Below are positions 1 through 9,202 of a stretch of DNA of 41,799 nucleotides, in pieces. The notes beneath the pieces were generated by a model that was given only the letters and a program-made list of their open reading frames with translations, was not told the DNA's origin and searched no databases. The position numbers and the translations under genes were made by a program. Within the stretch, counting starts at the first letter, position 1, and every line of letters starts with the position of its first letter. The stretch comes from Bacillota bacterium (GTDB lineage Bacteria > Bacillota > Limnochordia > DTU087 > JAAYGB01): contig JAAYGB010000005.1 in assembly GCA_012727955.1 (NCBI GenBank), forward strand, positions 1-41,799, written 5' to 3'.

Positions 1-1
1 A

Positions 2-88
2 TGGTGCCGAAGGTGGGATTCGAACCCACACGGCCGTGCGGCCACTGCGCCCTGAACGCAGCGCGTCTGCCAGTTCCACCACTTCGGC
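2..88 (-). tRNA. tRNA-Leu (anticodon CAG)
   Basis: The reverse complement folds as a complete class II tRNA. The acceptor stem GCCGAAG pairs with CTTCGGC, and CCA is encoded at the 3' end. The anticodon stem CTGCG/CGCAG encloses the loop TTCAGGG, which places CAG at the anticodon and reads the leucine codon CUG. A long variable arm and the T-arm core GGTTCGAATCC are both present, as expected for tRNA-Leu. The gene begins one base inside the window edge, so its downstream context is not visible. Confidence 0.96.
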
Positions 89-176
89 ACAGAGCTTTTT
101 ACTATCTTCGGTGCCTCACCGACAATAAGTATATTACCACGGTCTGAGGATTAAGTCAAGAATCGAAGCGGGAATT

Positions 177-395
177 TTAGTAGAAGACTACATGAAAGGA
201 TCTACCTTTTTCGTCGGTGACTGGGATACTCCTCTTTCCGGGAATATAGATCTCTTCGGCCAGTTCCATCCGATAGCTGTCATGGTCAGGCTCAATGAAA
301 TAGGTGGAACCACACTGACAATCCTTCCGCAACTCGGTGGTATCGGGTTCAATCTGCAGGGATTTCCCACAGAAAGGGCAATCAATAACAGCCAT
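177..395 (-). CDS. small zinc-ribbon-like protein, function unknown
   Basis: This is a 72-residue protein. It has an N-terminal CPFCGK pair followed about 20 residues later by CQCG, the spacing expected of a small treble-clef or zinc-ribbon metal site. The rest is acidic and hydrophilic, with no membrane segment. I prefer the ATG at 395 over the one at 401, because the GGAGG lies about seven bases before 395 and almost touches 401. The gene sits alone between the tRNA and the MATE transporter gene, on their strand. I do not recognise a named family. The role is unknown; nucleic-acid or protein binding through zinc is only an inference. Confidence 0.72.
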   Translation of the reverse strand: MAVIDCPFCGKSLQIEPDTTELRKDCQCGSTYFIEPDHDSYRMELAEEIYIPGKRSIPVTDEKGRSFHVVFY

Positions 396-484
396 GTCCA
401 TCCCTCCTAATACTATGCGTCACTAGTATAGTCAGGATAGACATGGTATATTCCATTCTCCTTACTGATGCCAGGTGAGTAACC

Positions 485-1867
485 CTAGACCCGAATTGTC
501 TTCCAGCGTCCGCTGCGGAACCGGAAGGTCATCAACGAGGCTCGAGCAATGAGGTCCACTACCATTGCTGTCCAGGCGCCTACCAGACCCCAGCCTAGAT
601 AAACCCCCAGGACATAGGCCAGTCCCACCCGCAAAGGCCAAAGGGCTAACACCGTAGCAATCATCACCCAACGAGTATCTCCAGCACCCCGCAGGGCTCC
701 CGACAGGATCATCAGCATCGCCAGGAAGGGCTGGGAAATCGCTACTAAGCGAAGGCACTTAGTGCCCAGGGCGATAACCTCTGGATCATTGGTAAACAGT
801 CGAATCAATGGGGACGGCATCAGGAAGAAGATCAGCCCCATCACTCCCATGACCGCTACTCCCATTTTGGCTGACTCATAGCTGCTTCTCTCGGCCATCT
901 CGGGATCCTTTGCGCCAAGATATTGCCCAATCAAGGTGGTGGCCGCGATCCCAAATCCACTTCCTGGCATAAAGGAGAGGGATTCTGCATTCAAAGTGAT
1001 TGCATGGGCCGCCATGGCCACCGTACCCATGCTGGCAATGATCATGCTAAAGACCAGCTGCCCGCCCCGCATGAGAAACTGCTCGACGGCGGAAGGAATT
1101 CCTACATTCAAAATCCGTTTGAGGATCTGGGAATCAAAGCGGTAACTTTCCCGTAGAGTCAGGTGGAGAACGGAGCGGTCGCTGTACAAAACCGCCAGCA
1201 CCAGCAGTCCTCCGGAGATCTGGGCGATAGCGGTACCTAGGGCAGCACCGGCCACTCCCATTCTGGGGAAAGGACCAAGGCCAAAGATAAACAAGGAATT
1301 CCCAATGACATTGATCACATTGGTTAGCCCGGTAACGGCCATGGGTGTACGGGTGTCGCCGGCTCCTCGCAACACAGCGTTAACGGTCATCATGATCATG
1401 GCTAAGGGCATCGATGCAAATACTATCCGCATGTATTGAATAGCTTGCGTGACAACTCGGGGATCCGGCGCTTTATTCATGATCATCATGAATCCAATTA
1501 GTTTAGGCGCAAGAAGAATTCCGAGGGCCGCAAGGGGAAAGGCAACGCTCAGCACCATTAGCAGTGCCTGCTTCGCTGCTTCATTGGCTTCCTTTCGCTC
1601 TCCGGCACCAATATGCCGAGCCACAATGGCTGTAGTTCCTACCTGAATTGCCCCGAAAACCGCCAGGGCAAACATCATGAATCGATTGCTGACATCGACG
1701 GAAGCAATGGCATCAGGACCTACCCGACCTACCATTGCAGTATCGACGATGCCAACACTCATCACCAGCACCTGCTCCACAACTGCGGGAGCAGCCAATC
1801 TCCAAACCTCCCGCCTCAGGCGATTTGGTTGTTGCTGCTGCTTCTTCTTACGAGCTACCACGTTCAT
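485..1867 (-). CDS. MATE family efflux transporter
   Basis: This 460-residue integral membrane protein has about twelve hydrophobic segments in two similar halves. The first half begins near residue 22 with the MATE-typical stretch RREVWRLAAPAVVEQ and continues VGIVDTAMVGRVG. The second half repeats the pattern near VGIPSAVEQFLMRGGQ. MATE proteins export cationic drugs and metabolites in exchange for Na+ or H+; the substrate cannot be read here. The N terminus carries a basic, glutamine-rich KKKQQQQ tract. The start has AGGAGA seven bases upstream. The gene lies 36 bases after the CPBP protease gene on the same strand and is probably cotranscribed with it. Confidence 0.93.
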   Translation of the reverse strand: MNVVARKKKQQQQPNRLRREVWRLAAPAVVEQVLVMSVGIVDTAMVGRVGPDAIASVDVSNRFMMFALAVFGAIQVGTTAIVARHIGAGERKEANEAAKQALLMVLSVAFPLAALGILLAPKLIGFMMIMNKAPDPRVVTQAIQYMRIVFASMPLAMIMMTVNAVLRGAGDTRTPMAVTGLTNVINVIGNSLFIFGLGPFPRMGVAGAALGTAIAQISGGLLVLAVLYSDRSVLHLTLRESYRFDSQILKRILNVGIPSAVEQFLMRGGQLVFSMIIASMGTVAMAAHAITLNAESLSFMPGSGFGIAATTLIGQYLGAKDPEMAERSSYESAKMGVAVMGVMGLIFFLMPSPLIRLFTNDPEVIALGTKCLRLVAISQPFLAMLMILSGALRGAGDTRWVMIATVLALWPLRVGLAYVLGVYLGWGLVGAWTAMVVDLIARASLMTFRFRSGRWKTIRV

Positions 1868-1903
1868 GGCTACGTCTCCTATCTTTCTTGATGCTAGCTT
1901 TTG

Positions 1904-2653
1904 TCAGATTAGTCCCTGGCTGTAGGTGAGCCAGGCGATGACCAAATTCATAGCTCCATGGGCGATAATTGCTGGCACTAAGCTTTTGCTCCGTTCATAG
2001 AGATAACAGAGGGCCAAGCCCAGCAGATATATTGGCAGAAAGTGAATGGTGTATAGGTGTACCATTGCGAACACTAGGGAAGTCACCACTGCTGCTATTG
2101 TCGATCCCCACTTACTCCGCAGGACAGAGTATGCATACCCTCGAAAAAAAACTTCCTCAGCTATAGGTGCTAAAACTCCTACCAATAGGAGCAAGAACAC
2201 AAATTGTCCCATCGGTTGACTGGGCTGCAGCAATTCGACGATTACCGAATTTTCCCTTTCCATCAGCGCCGCAACCTGTTCCTGACTAAAAAGGACCTCA
2301 AATATCCAGATGCTAAATCTACCACCGAAGGAATTTATTAGCAAAAGACCTATGGCGCCAAGAATTCCCAGGAGAAGATCCCTGAACCAGGTATCGAGGT
2401 GAAGGCCAATATCTACTATTTTATATCCACTGGTAAGGACAACCTTAATGGTCAGCCAGATAAAGGATAGCTCCTGAACCAGCATCGCCACCATAGTGAC
2501 AATGCTCTCGGTAATAACCTCCGAGTTTGTTAGGCGGACGACAAAATCGGCCACTGTGGCTACCAGCAGGGGAATCATGATCATACTCACCAGCATGATC
2601 ATGAAAACGTCAATCAGCTTACCTTGGATAATCCTTCTACTTCTTTGCCCCAA
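1904..2653 (-). CDS. CPBP family intramembrane glutamic endopeptidase
   Basis: This 249-residue membrane protein has several hydrophobic helices. The CPBP (Abi/CAAX protease-like) signature is clear: EEVFFRGY near residue 166, then FAMVHLY with the conserved histidine, then a C-terminal helix with HGAMN. The family includes Rce1-like proteases and bacteriocin self-immunity proteins. The substrate of this one is unknown. The start is TTG, with GGAGG seven bases upstream; no ATG fits better. It precedes the MATE transporter gene by 36 bases on the same strand. A joint role in handling a toxic peptide or drug is possible but unproven. Confidence 0.88.
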   Translation of the reverse strand: MGQRSRRIIQGKLIDVFMIMLVSMIMIPLLVATVADFVVRLTNSEVITESIVTMVAMLVQELSFIWLTIKVVLTSGYKIVDIGLHLDTWFRDLLLGILGAIGLLLINSFGGRFSIWIFEVLFSQEQVAALMERENSVIVELLQPSQPMGQFVFLLLLVGVLAPIAEEVFFRGYAYSVLRSKWGSTIAAVVTSLVFAMVHLYTIHFLPIYLLGLALCYLYERSKSLVPAIIAHGAMNLVIAWLTYSQGLI

Positions 2654-2724
2654 AGCCCCACCTCCCTCTACATCTCTATGAGTTCTGCATCACAAATAGG
2701 TAAACCTCTTGTGTCGACATAGCA

Positions 2725-2752
2725 AAGGCCACCTGCAAAATCAGGTGGCCTT
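2725..2752 (-). terminator. hairpin downstream of guaB
   Basis: A perfect 11-bp stem (AAGGCCACCTG / CAGGTGGCCTT) with a 6-base loop lies 42 bases past the guaB stop codon. Read on the minus strand it is followed only by a short T run, so termination may be partial or Rho-assisted. Confidence 0.65.
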
Positions 2753-2793
2753 GGTATCAATCTGTGACTTACTACTATGGTTATGGCTAATAC

Positions 2794-4257
<1,464 letters not shown>

Positions 4258-4302
4258 TTATCCTCCATCCCCATATACCTCGATTTCGTGATTGTCCCGG
4301 TA

Positions 4303-4331
4303 ATGATATCAAAAAACCCCATTACAGTCAA
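4303..4331 (-). promoter_or_regulatory. predicted sigma-A promoter of guaB
   Basis: On the minus strand TTGACT (4331-4326) and TATCAT (4308-4303) are separated by 17 bases. This is a near-consensus vegetative promoter placed correctly for guaB. The transcript leader would be only about 45 bases. Confidence 0.75.
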
Positions 4332-4386
4332 TATTACGGCACCATTGGTCCCGCCCTAAGGGGAGCGAATAAACCGTAATGACCTC

Positions 4387-4923
4387 CTAAGATTTTGTCG
4401 CCCTTTGATCCAGGATCCACTGGGCAGCGGTCCAGAGATCGGGGGCAACGTAGTCAGCCTCTTTGGGTGCGCGGTCTGTGGCGCCGACAAAGACAGTCTT
4501 GGTGCCGGCGGCCCGGCCCGCTTGGATATCGGTATCTCTGTCTCCAACCATATAGCTGGTTTTAAGATCGAGCCCATATTTCTCAGCCAAGGCGAAAATC
4601 ATGCCCGGCTTAGGCTTGCGGCAATCACAGCCCGCTGAGGGGTCATGGATACAGGCGACGATATCGTCAATGGCACCACCGGCCGACTCCACTTCTGCGA
4701 TGAGATATCGATGGATCTCCTCTAATTCCTCCTTGGACAGATACCCCAGACCGACACCACCCTGGTTGGTGACAACGAAGAGAGGAAATCCTGCCTGTTT
4801 CAAGGCTCGGATTGCCTCGGCGGCCTTGGGGTAGAGCACCAGCTCACTGGGGGAGTTGACTGGTCCTCGGTCATTTCTGTTGATCACTCCATCGCGATCA
4901 AGAAAAACTGCAGATTTTTTCAT
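4387..4923 (-). CDS. gmhB: HAD-IIIA phosphatase, D-glycero-D-manno-heptose-1,7-bisphosphate 7-phosphatase type
   Basis: This is a 178-residue HAD-superfamily phosphatase. Motif I is FLDRDGVIN at the N terminus, motif II lies in FVVTNQGG, and motifs III/IV lie in CRKPKPGM and MVGDRDTDIQAG. The loop CIHDPSAGCDC keeps the Cys-His-Cys-Cys zinc site that marks GmhB/HisB-N phosphatases. GmhB removes the 7-phosphate during ADP- or GDP-heptose synthesis for LPS core or S-layer glycans. No other heptose gene is in the window, so a related sugar phosphate or a histidinol-phosphate role cannot be excluded. I chose the ATG at 4923, with GGAG eight bases before it, over a TTG six codons upstream. It is divergent from the helicase gene. 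Confidence 0.85.
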   Translation of the reverse strand: MKKSAVFLDRDGVINRNDRGPVNSPSELVLYPKAAEAIRALKQAGFPLFVVTNQGGVGLGYLSKEELEEIHRYLIAEVESAGGAIDDIVACIHDPSAGCDCRKPKPGMIFALAEKYGLDLKTSYMVGDRDTDIQAGRAAGTKTVFVGATDRAPKEADYVAPDLWTAAQWILDQRATKS

Positions 4924-5103
4924 TTTCACAACTCCTATCAACGGGGAGTTTGGGCTTTGTTACAGTGTTACCCATCCAGGTTATTGAAAAAACGCCAGGA
5001 AAGGTTCCGGGACAGATGTCGGCAGTTACTGGTCGTAAAACCCTTCGCAATGTCATAGACTGTAGAAATTTGCTTGCTCTTGGCAAGAAGGGAGGTCTAT
5101 GAT

Positions 5104-6522
5104 ATGGCGTTGGTCCAACTGAACGATATCCAACGGGAGATCGTTAACCACGAGTTCCATGGGCACGCCCTAGTTCTGGGGCCTACCGGCACCGGTAAGA
5201 CCACTACCGCGGTTTACCGAGCGGCCCGGCTGCAGTCTCGCAATCCTTCCCATCGGGTGCTGCTGTTGACCTTTAATCGAAGTTTACTTGCATATCTCGA
5301 TTCTATGTATGCCCATGTACTTACCGATGTTAAGCCGATGACTTATCATCAATTTGCGACCAGTTATCTGGACGAACGGGGACAGGCAGTCCGACACAGT
5401 GGGGTGCTTCAAGGGAGTAAGCAAGACATCTTGATTCAAGATGTTATCCAGCGAGCGCGCGATACCCTAGGGAATCTACCGCTGCTTGATCGATCGGTAG
5501 AGGCCTTCAAGCGGGAATTTGCCTGGATCGCGGGAAATGGGATTACCAGCCCCGACGAATATGAGAAAAGGGCTTGTAAAGTGGGCTCGACCCTGCGAAT
5601 TAGCCCCCGTGAGCGTGCCCTTGTGTTCCAGGTGTATCAGGAGTACTTACAGGTAAGGAAGGAAATGGGCTATCTCTACGACTGGAATGACATTGCCATC
5701 GGTTTCTTAGAGGAATTGGCCCGGGATATTGATCAGCGGCAGTATACTCATATTATCGTTGATGAAGGGCAGGATTTTTCCCCGGTGATGCTGCGTTCCT
5801 TGGCGGAGGCTATCCCCTCCTACGGCAGCTTAACTATCTTCGCCGATGCCGCTCAACAAATCTATGACTCCAAGACCAAGATGTCATGGAGGAATGCTGG
5901 CCTTGCCGTGGAGCGAGTGTGGATGCTCAGGACCAATTACCGACATACCTGGGGAATAGCGCGACTAACCAGGGCGATGGCTGTAATGTCCCCCTTTGCC
6001 GGTATCACTGATCTAGTCTTGCCCAAGGAACCCGAAGGGGAGGAGGGGCGGCGTCCTATTGTCGTGCAGTGCCAAAATCCTGCCCATCAGCTGGAGGTTG
6101 CTCTGGAACTAGCTGCCAGAGCCTCCCAGAAGTACTCGGTAGCTGTCTTGTTCCGAACCGGCGAGGAGGCAGAGGCGGCCCTGGCAGAACTGAGAAAGCT
6201 GGGTTGTCAAGCCGAAAAACTTGACAGAGATGTGGAGAGTTGGTTCCCTGAGCCAACGGCTTGGGTCGGTACCTTTCATGCTGCAAAGGGCCTAGAGTTT
6301 GATGTTGTCATCATTCCTCACTGTGATGCCGATGTGATGCCCGATCCTGAGGAAACAAGAACCTGGGATGATCAGGCCGAAGCCGAGGCACGGGAGGCCA
6401 GGATTTTACTAGCCGGGGTCAGCAGTGCCCGCAGCGATGTGGTTTTTCTTCATTCCAGTCAGCTAACCAGTTTCCTGCCGGCCGATGCTGACATGTATCA
6501 AGTGGTTGATAAGACAGGATAA
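5104..6522 (+). CDS. compact UvrD/Rep-like superfamily 1 helicase or ATPase
   Basis: This 472-residue protein has most SF1A helicase motifs. Walker A GPTGTGKT is at residues 26-33, motif II DEGQD begins at residue 220, motif III-like IFADAAQQIYD follows, then motif IV LRTNYRHTW and motif V GTFHAAKGLEFDVV. It is much shorter than UvrD, Rep or PcrA (over 650 residues), so the 1B and 2B insertions must be minimal. Motif VI reads GVSSARSD (VSSAR at 439-443) where UvrD has GVTRAMQK, so the usual arginine finger position is serine. The ATG at 5104 has GGAGG eight bases upstream. It stands alone between gmhB and fprA. The role, in DNA repair or otherwise, is not evident. Confidence 0.85.
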   Translation: MALVQLNDIQREIVNHEFHGHALVLGPTGTGKTTTAVYRAARLQSRNPSHRVLLLTFNRSLLAYLDSMYAHVLTDVKPMTYHQFATSYLDERGQAVRHSGVLQGSKQDILIQDVIQRARDTLGNLPLLDRSVEAFKREFAWIAGNGITSPDEYEKRACKVGSTLRISPRERALVFQVYQEYLQVRKEMGYLYDWNDIAIGFLEELARDIDQRQYTHIIVDEGQDFSPVMLRSLAEAIPSYGSLTIFADAAQQIYDSKTKMSWRNAGLAVERVWMLRTNYRHTWGIARLTRAMAVMSPFAGITDLVLPKEPEGEEGRRPIVVQCQNPAHQLEVALELAARASQKYSVAVLFRTGEEAEAALAELRKLGCQAEKLDRDVESWFPEPTAWVGTFHAAKGLEFDVVIIPHCDADVMPDPEETRTWDDQAEAEAREARILLAGVSSARSDVVFLHSSQLTSFLPADADMYQVVDKTG

Positions 6523-6595
6523 CTCACAAATAATCATTAGTCGGGTTTTCCGAAGGTCGCCAGAGGGTAAGCTATCACCAAAGTGAGCTTGTCAA

Positions 6596-6646
6596 GGCAA
6601 AGGCTGCCTGCGCAGGAAGGGGATAGCCCCTCTTCCCCTTCTTGCC
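6596..6646 (+). other. structured stretch in the fprA leader region
   Basis: The 206-base gap before fprA holds nested inverted repeats. GGCAA (6596-6600) pairs with TTGCC (6642-6646). Inside are a CCTGCGCAGG palindrome and GAAGGGGA (6616-6623) pairing with TCCCCTTC (6634-6641). There is no T run, so it is not a simple terminator. It could be a leader RNA structure or the processed end of the helicase transcript. No known riboswitch class is recognised. Confidence 0.4.
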
Positions 6647-6728
6647 CTGGGAACAGTCTGTTGCCTTCATAATAAGTTACTGGGGGACAAGCTAACACGA
6701 GTTATTACCAAGTAGCGGAGGCGATATT

Positions 6729-7916
6729 GTGAGCTTCAAAGTAACCGATAGCGTAACCTGGGTAGGTAAAGTGGACTGGGGACTGCGGACCTTTCACGGA
6801 GAAGAGTACTCTACCCATCGAGGATCTACTTACAATTCTTACCTGGTGAGGGATGAGAAGGTGGCCCTGATCGACACAGTCTGGGAACCCTTCGCCAAGG
6901 AATTTGTCGATAAACTAAAAGAGGAAATCTCCCTGTCTGAGATTGACTATGTGATTATCCAACATGGAGAAATCGATCACAGTGGTGCGTTACCGGAACT
7001 GATGCGGGAGATCCCCGATACGCCCATTTACTGCACAGCCAATGCTGTCAAGTCCCTCAAAGGGCACTATCATCAAGACTGGAACTTCCAGGTGGTCAAA
7101 ACCGGAGACAAACTGAGTCTGGGATCCAAGGAGTTCGTCTTCGTGGAAGCTCCGATGCTGCATTGGCCCGATTCAATGTTTACATATATGACCGGGGAAA
7201 ACATTCTATTTAGTAACGATGCCTTTGGACAGCACTATGCTACCGAAGAGATCTTTAATGATCTCGTTGATCCCGCGGAGTTGTATCAGGAATGCATCAA
7301 GTACTATGCCAATATCCTGACGCCTTTCAGTCGATTGGTTGCCAAGAAGATTGAGGAAGTGGTTGGCCTCAATCTGCCGGTTTCCATGATCTGCCCCAGT
7401 CATGGAGTGATCTGGCGTGAGGAACCAATGCAGATTGTCAATCAGTATGCCCAGTGGGCCCAGGACTATCAGGAGAACCAGATTACCGTCCTCTATGACA
7501 CCATGTGGAATGGCACCCGAAGGATGGCCGATGCGATTGTCGAAGGGATCAAGTCTGAGGATCCTGAGGTGGTGGTCAAGGCCTATAATGTCGCTCGCTC
7601 CGATAAGAACGATGTGGTGACGGAGGTGTTCAAGTCCAAGGCCATCCTTGTGGGCTCACCGACGGTCAACCGCAGGCTGTTATCGTCTATCGGGGGGATT
7701 CTCGAACAAATTCGGGGCCTGGGCTTTAAGAATAAGAAGACTGCGGCCTTTGGTACCTATGGTTGGAGCGGTGAAGGAAACAAGATAATTACTGAAATTT
7801 TAGAGGATGCCGGGTTTGCCATCGTGAATGAAGGAATTAAGGAACTATGGATGCCCCATGATACTGCCTTAGAGAACTCCATCAGATTTGGTAGGGAGTT
7901 TGTCCGTCAACTTTAG
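6729..7916 (+). CDS. fprA: flavodiiron protein (class A flavoprotein)
   Basis: This is a 395-residue cytoplasmic enzyme that reduces O2 to water and/or NO to N2O using electrons from rubredoxin or F420H2-type donors, protecting anaerobes. The N-terminal metallo-beta-lactamase fold has the diiron ligands in HGEIDH (His79, Glu81, Asp83, His84), with His145, Asp164 in SNDAFGQH and His225 in PSHG; all are present. The C-terminal flavodoxin domain from about residue 253 starts ITVLYDTMWNGTRRMADA and binds FMN. There is no fused rubredoxin or flavin reductase domain, so it is class A. The start is GTG with GGAGG seven bases upstream. The asparaginase-like gene follows 17 bases after the stop and is probably cotranscribed. 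Confidence 0.96.
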   Translation: MSFKVTDSVTWVGKVDWGLRTFHGEEYSTHRGSTYNSYLVRDEKVALIDTVWEPFAKEFVDKLKEEISLSEIDYVIIQHGEIDHSGALPELMREIPDTPIYCTANAVKSLKGHYHQDWNFQVVKTGDKLSLGSKEFVFVEAPMLHWPDSMFTYMTGENILFSNDAFGQHYATEEIFNDLVDPAELYQECIKYYANILTPFSRLVAKKIEEVVGLNLPVSMICPSHGVIWREEPMQIVNQYAQWAQDYQENQITVLYDTMWNGTRRMADAIVEGIKSEDPEVVVKAYNVARSDKNDVVTEVFKSKAILVGSPTVNRRLLSSIGGILEQIRGLGFKNKKTAAFGTYGWSGEGNKIITEILEDAGFAIVNEGIKELWMPHDTALENSIRFGREFVRQL

Positions 7917-7933
7917 TATCGAGGTGAGAGTTC

Positions 7934-8848
7934 GTGCTAGCCATCATTGTCCACGGTGGGATGGAAGATACGGTTATTCCACCGCACCTTGCAGAACGCC
8001 GCAACAGCGGTGCCAAGCGGGCCTGTGAGCTTGGGTACCAAACTCTGGTGCGAGGGGGATCGGCCCTGGACGCCGTTGAGGCGGCAGTGCGTTGTATGGA
8101 GGATGACCCGATTTTTGATGCCGGTACCGGTTCCTATTACAATCTCTGTGGCGAAATTGAGATGGACGCTTCAATCATGACTAGTGCCGGCGAGGGAGCT
8201 GGGGTGGCTTGTATTCAGCGGGTGCAGAATCCCATCAGCGTGGCTCGCAAGGTGATGGAGACAACTCCCCATGTACTGATCGTGGGTGAAGGTGCCGAGC
8301 TCTTTGCCCGCCTCCATGGGTTTCCCGAGTATGATCCGGCAACGGAGATGGCCCGGCGTCTTCTAGAGGAACAGGTGGCCAAGCTGCCCGAGGAACTGCG
8401 GGAGGTACTGAAGCGGTATCAAGAGATTAGAAAGAAACATAAATCCTACTCAACGGTAGGGGCGGTGGCTGTCGATGGTCGTGGTCTCATCGCGGCAGCT
8501 ACCTCTACCGGCGGGAACCCCCAGAAACTCCCGGGTAGAGTGGGGGATACCCCGATCCTGGGTGCCGGCACCTTTGCTGCATCCGCCGCTGGAGCTTCCG
8601 CTACCGGTCACGGTGAGGGAATCATCAAACTAGGGGTAACTCGGACGGTGGTGGAAGCAGTAAACAAGGGAAGGGAAGTAGATACGGCCTGCCAGGACAT
8701 CGTCACCGCGGGGAAAGGGGCGAAAATTCCCTTGGGAGTAATTGCCTTAGATCGCCGGGGACGACCTTCAGCACAGCATAATGGTGCCTTTATGCCCGCT
8801 TTTTACCAAAGTGAAGAACTATCGGAAGCAGTATATATCAAGGGATAA
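7934..8848 (+). CDS. isoaspartyl peptidase / L-asparaginase (Ntn-hydrolase)
   Basis: This 304-residue member of the plant-type asparaginase (T2) family is made as a precursor that cleaves itself to expose a catalytic threonine. That residue is Thr174 in SYSTVGAVAVD, preceded by a charged linker typical of the cleavage region. The N-terminal AIIVHGG and the GGSALDAVEAAV, DAGTGS and GEIEMDASIM blocks of the family are present, as is GATGHGE-like SATGHGEG. The family hydrolyses L-asparagine or beta-aspartyl dipeptides, and which one cannot be told here. The GTG start has GAGGTGA upstream. It lies 17 bases after fprA and directly before the peptide importer, so dipeptide use is plausible. Confidence 0.92.
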   Translation: MLAIIVHGGMEDTVIPPHLAERRNSGAKRACELGYQTLVRGGSALDAVEAAVRCMEDDPIFDAGTGSYYNLCGEIEMDASIMTSAGEGAGVACIQRVQNPISVARKVMETTPHVLIVGEGAELFARLHGFPEYDPATEMARRLLEEQVAKLPEELREVLKRYQEIRKKHKSYSTVGAVAVDGRGLIAAATSTGGNPQKLPGRVGDTPILGAGTFAASAAGASATGHGEGIIKLGVTRTVVEAVNKGREVDTACQDIVTAGKGAKIPLGVIALDRRGRPSAQHNGAFMPAFYQSEELSEAVYIKG

Positions 8849-8868
8849 AAAGATATGCTTGGGTGTGG

Positions 8869-8905
8869 AAAATGCCCCTGTATCTTGAGGATGCGGGGGT
8901 ATTTT
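8869..8905 (+). terminator. terminator after the asparaginase gene
   Basis: AAAATGCCCCTG (8869-8880) pairs with CGGGGGTATTTT (8894-8905), with two G-T wobble pairs and a 13-base loop. The stem ends in an A tract opposite a T tract, and the next bases are CTTTG. It lies about 20 bases past the stop codon. Confidence 0.65.
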
Positions 8906-8964
8906 CTTTGATGCGGATTTGGAAGTGGATCCCCCGATTTTTGTCGAAGATCGGCAGCTCACCG

Positions 8965-8987
8965 GTCATGTATACGGAATACATGAC
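8965..8987. promoter_or_regulatory. operator-like palindrome upstream of the opp operon
   Basis: GTCATGTAT (8965-8973) and ATACATGAC (8979-8987) are perfect 9-base inverted repeats separated by ACGGA. It lies in the 354-base gene-free gap before oppD. A TTGACA -35-like box follows at 8992, but I see no good -10 at the right distance. The size and symmetry suit a dimeric repressor site. The rest of the gap shows only AT-rich stretches. Confidence 0.5.
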
Positions 8988-9202
8988 CCTATTGACAATG
9001 TCTGCCAGGAATTTAGGCAGGAGATTTCGCCTGCCTTGGAAAACTATTATAAAATCCACGAAAACCAACAGAGGGTTATTTGCCGCCGCTATCGGCGATA
9101 TTTTCGGGTGTTTTCTGGTTATTGGTGAAGTGGACTCCGTGATTATGACAGCAGTTATACGTACGTAATCGCGAGATTAGTTGACGGCGGAGGTTCTTTA
9201 GA

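Noticed and set aside
8863-9168. A 101-codon open frame in the gap before oppD
   Set aside because: It has no ribosome-binding site, overlaps the terminator and the palindrome, and its composition does not look like protein.
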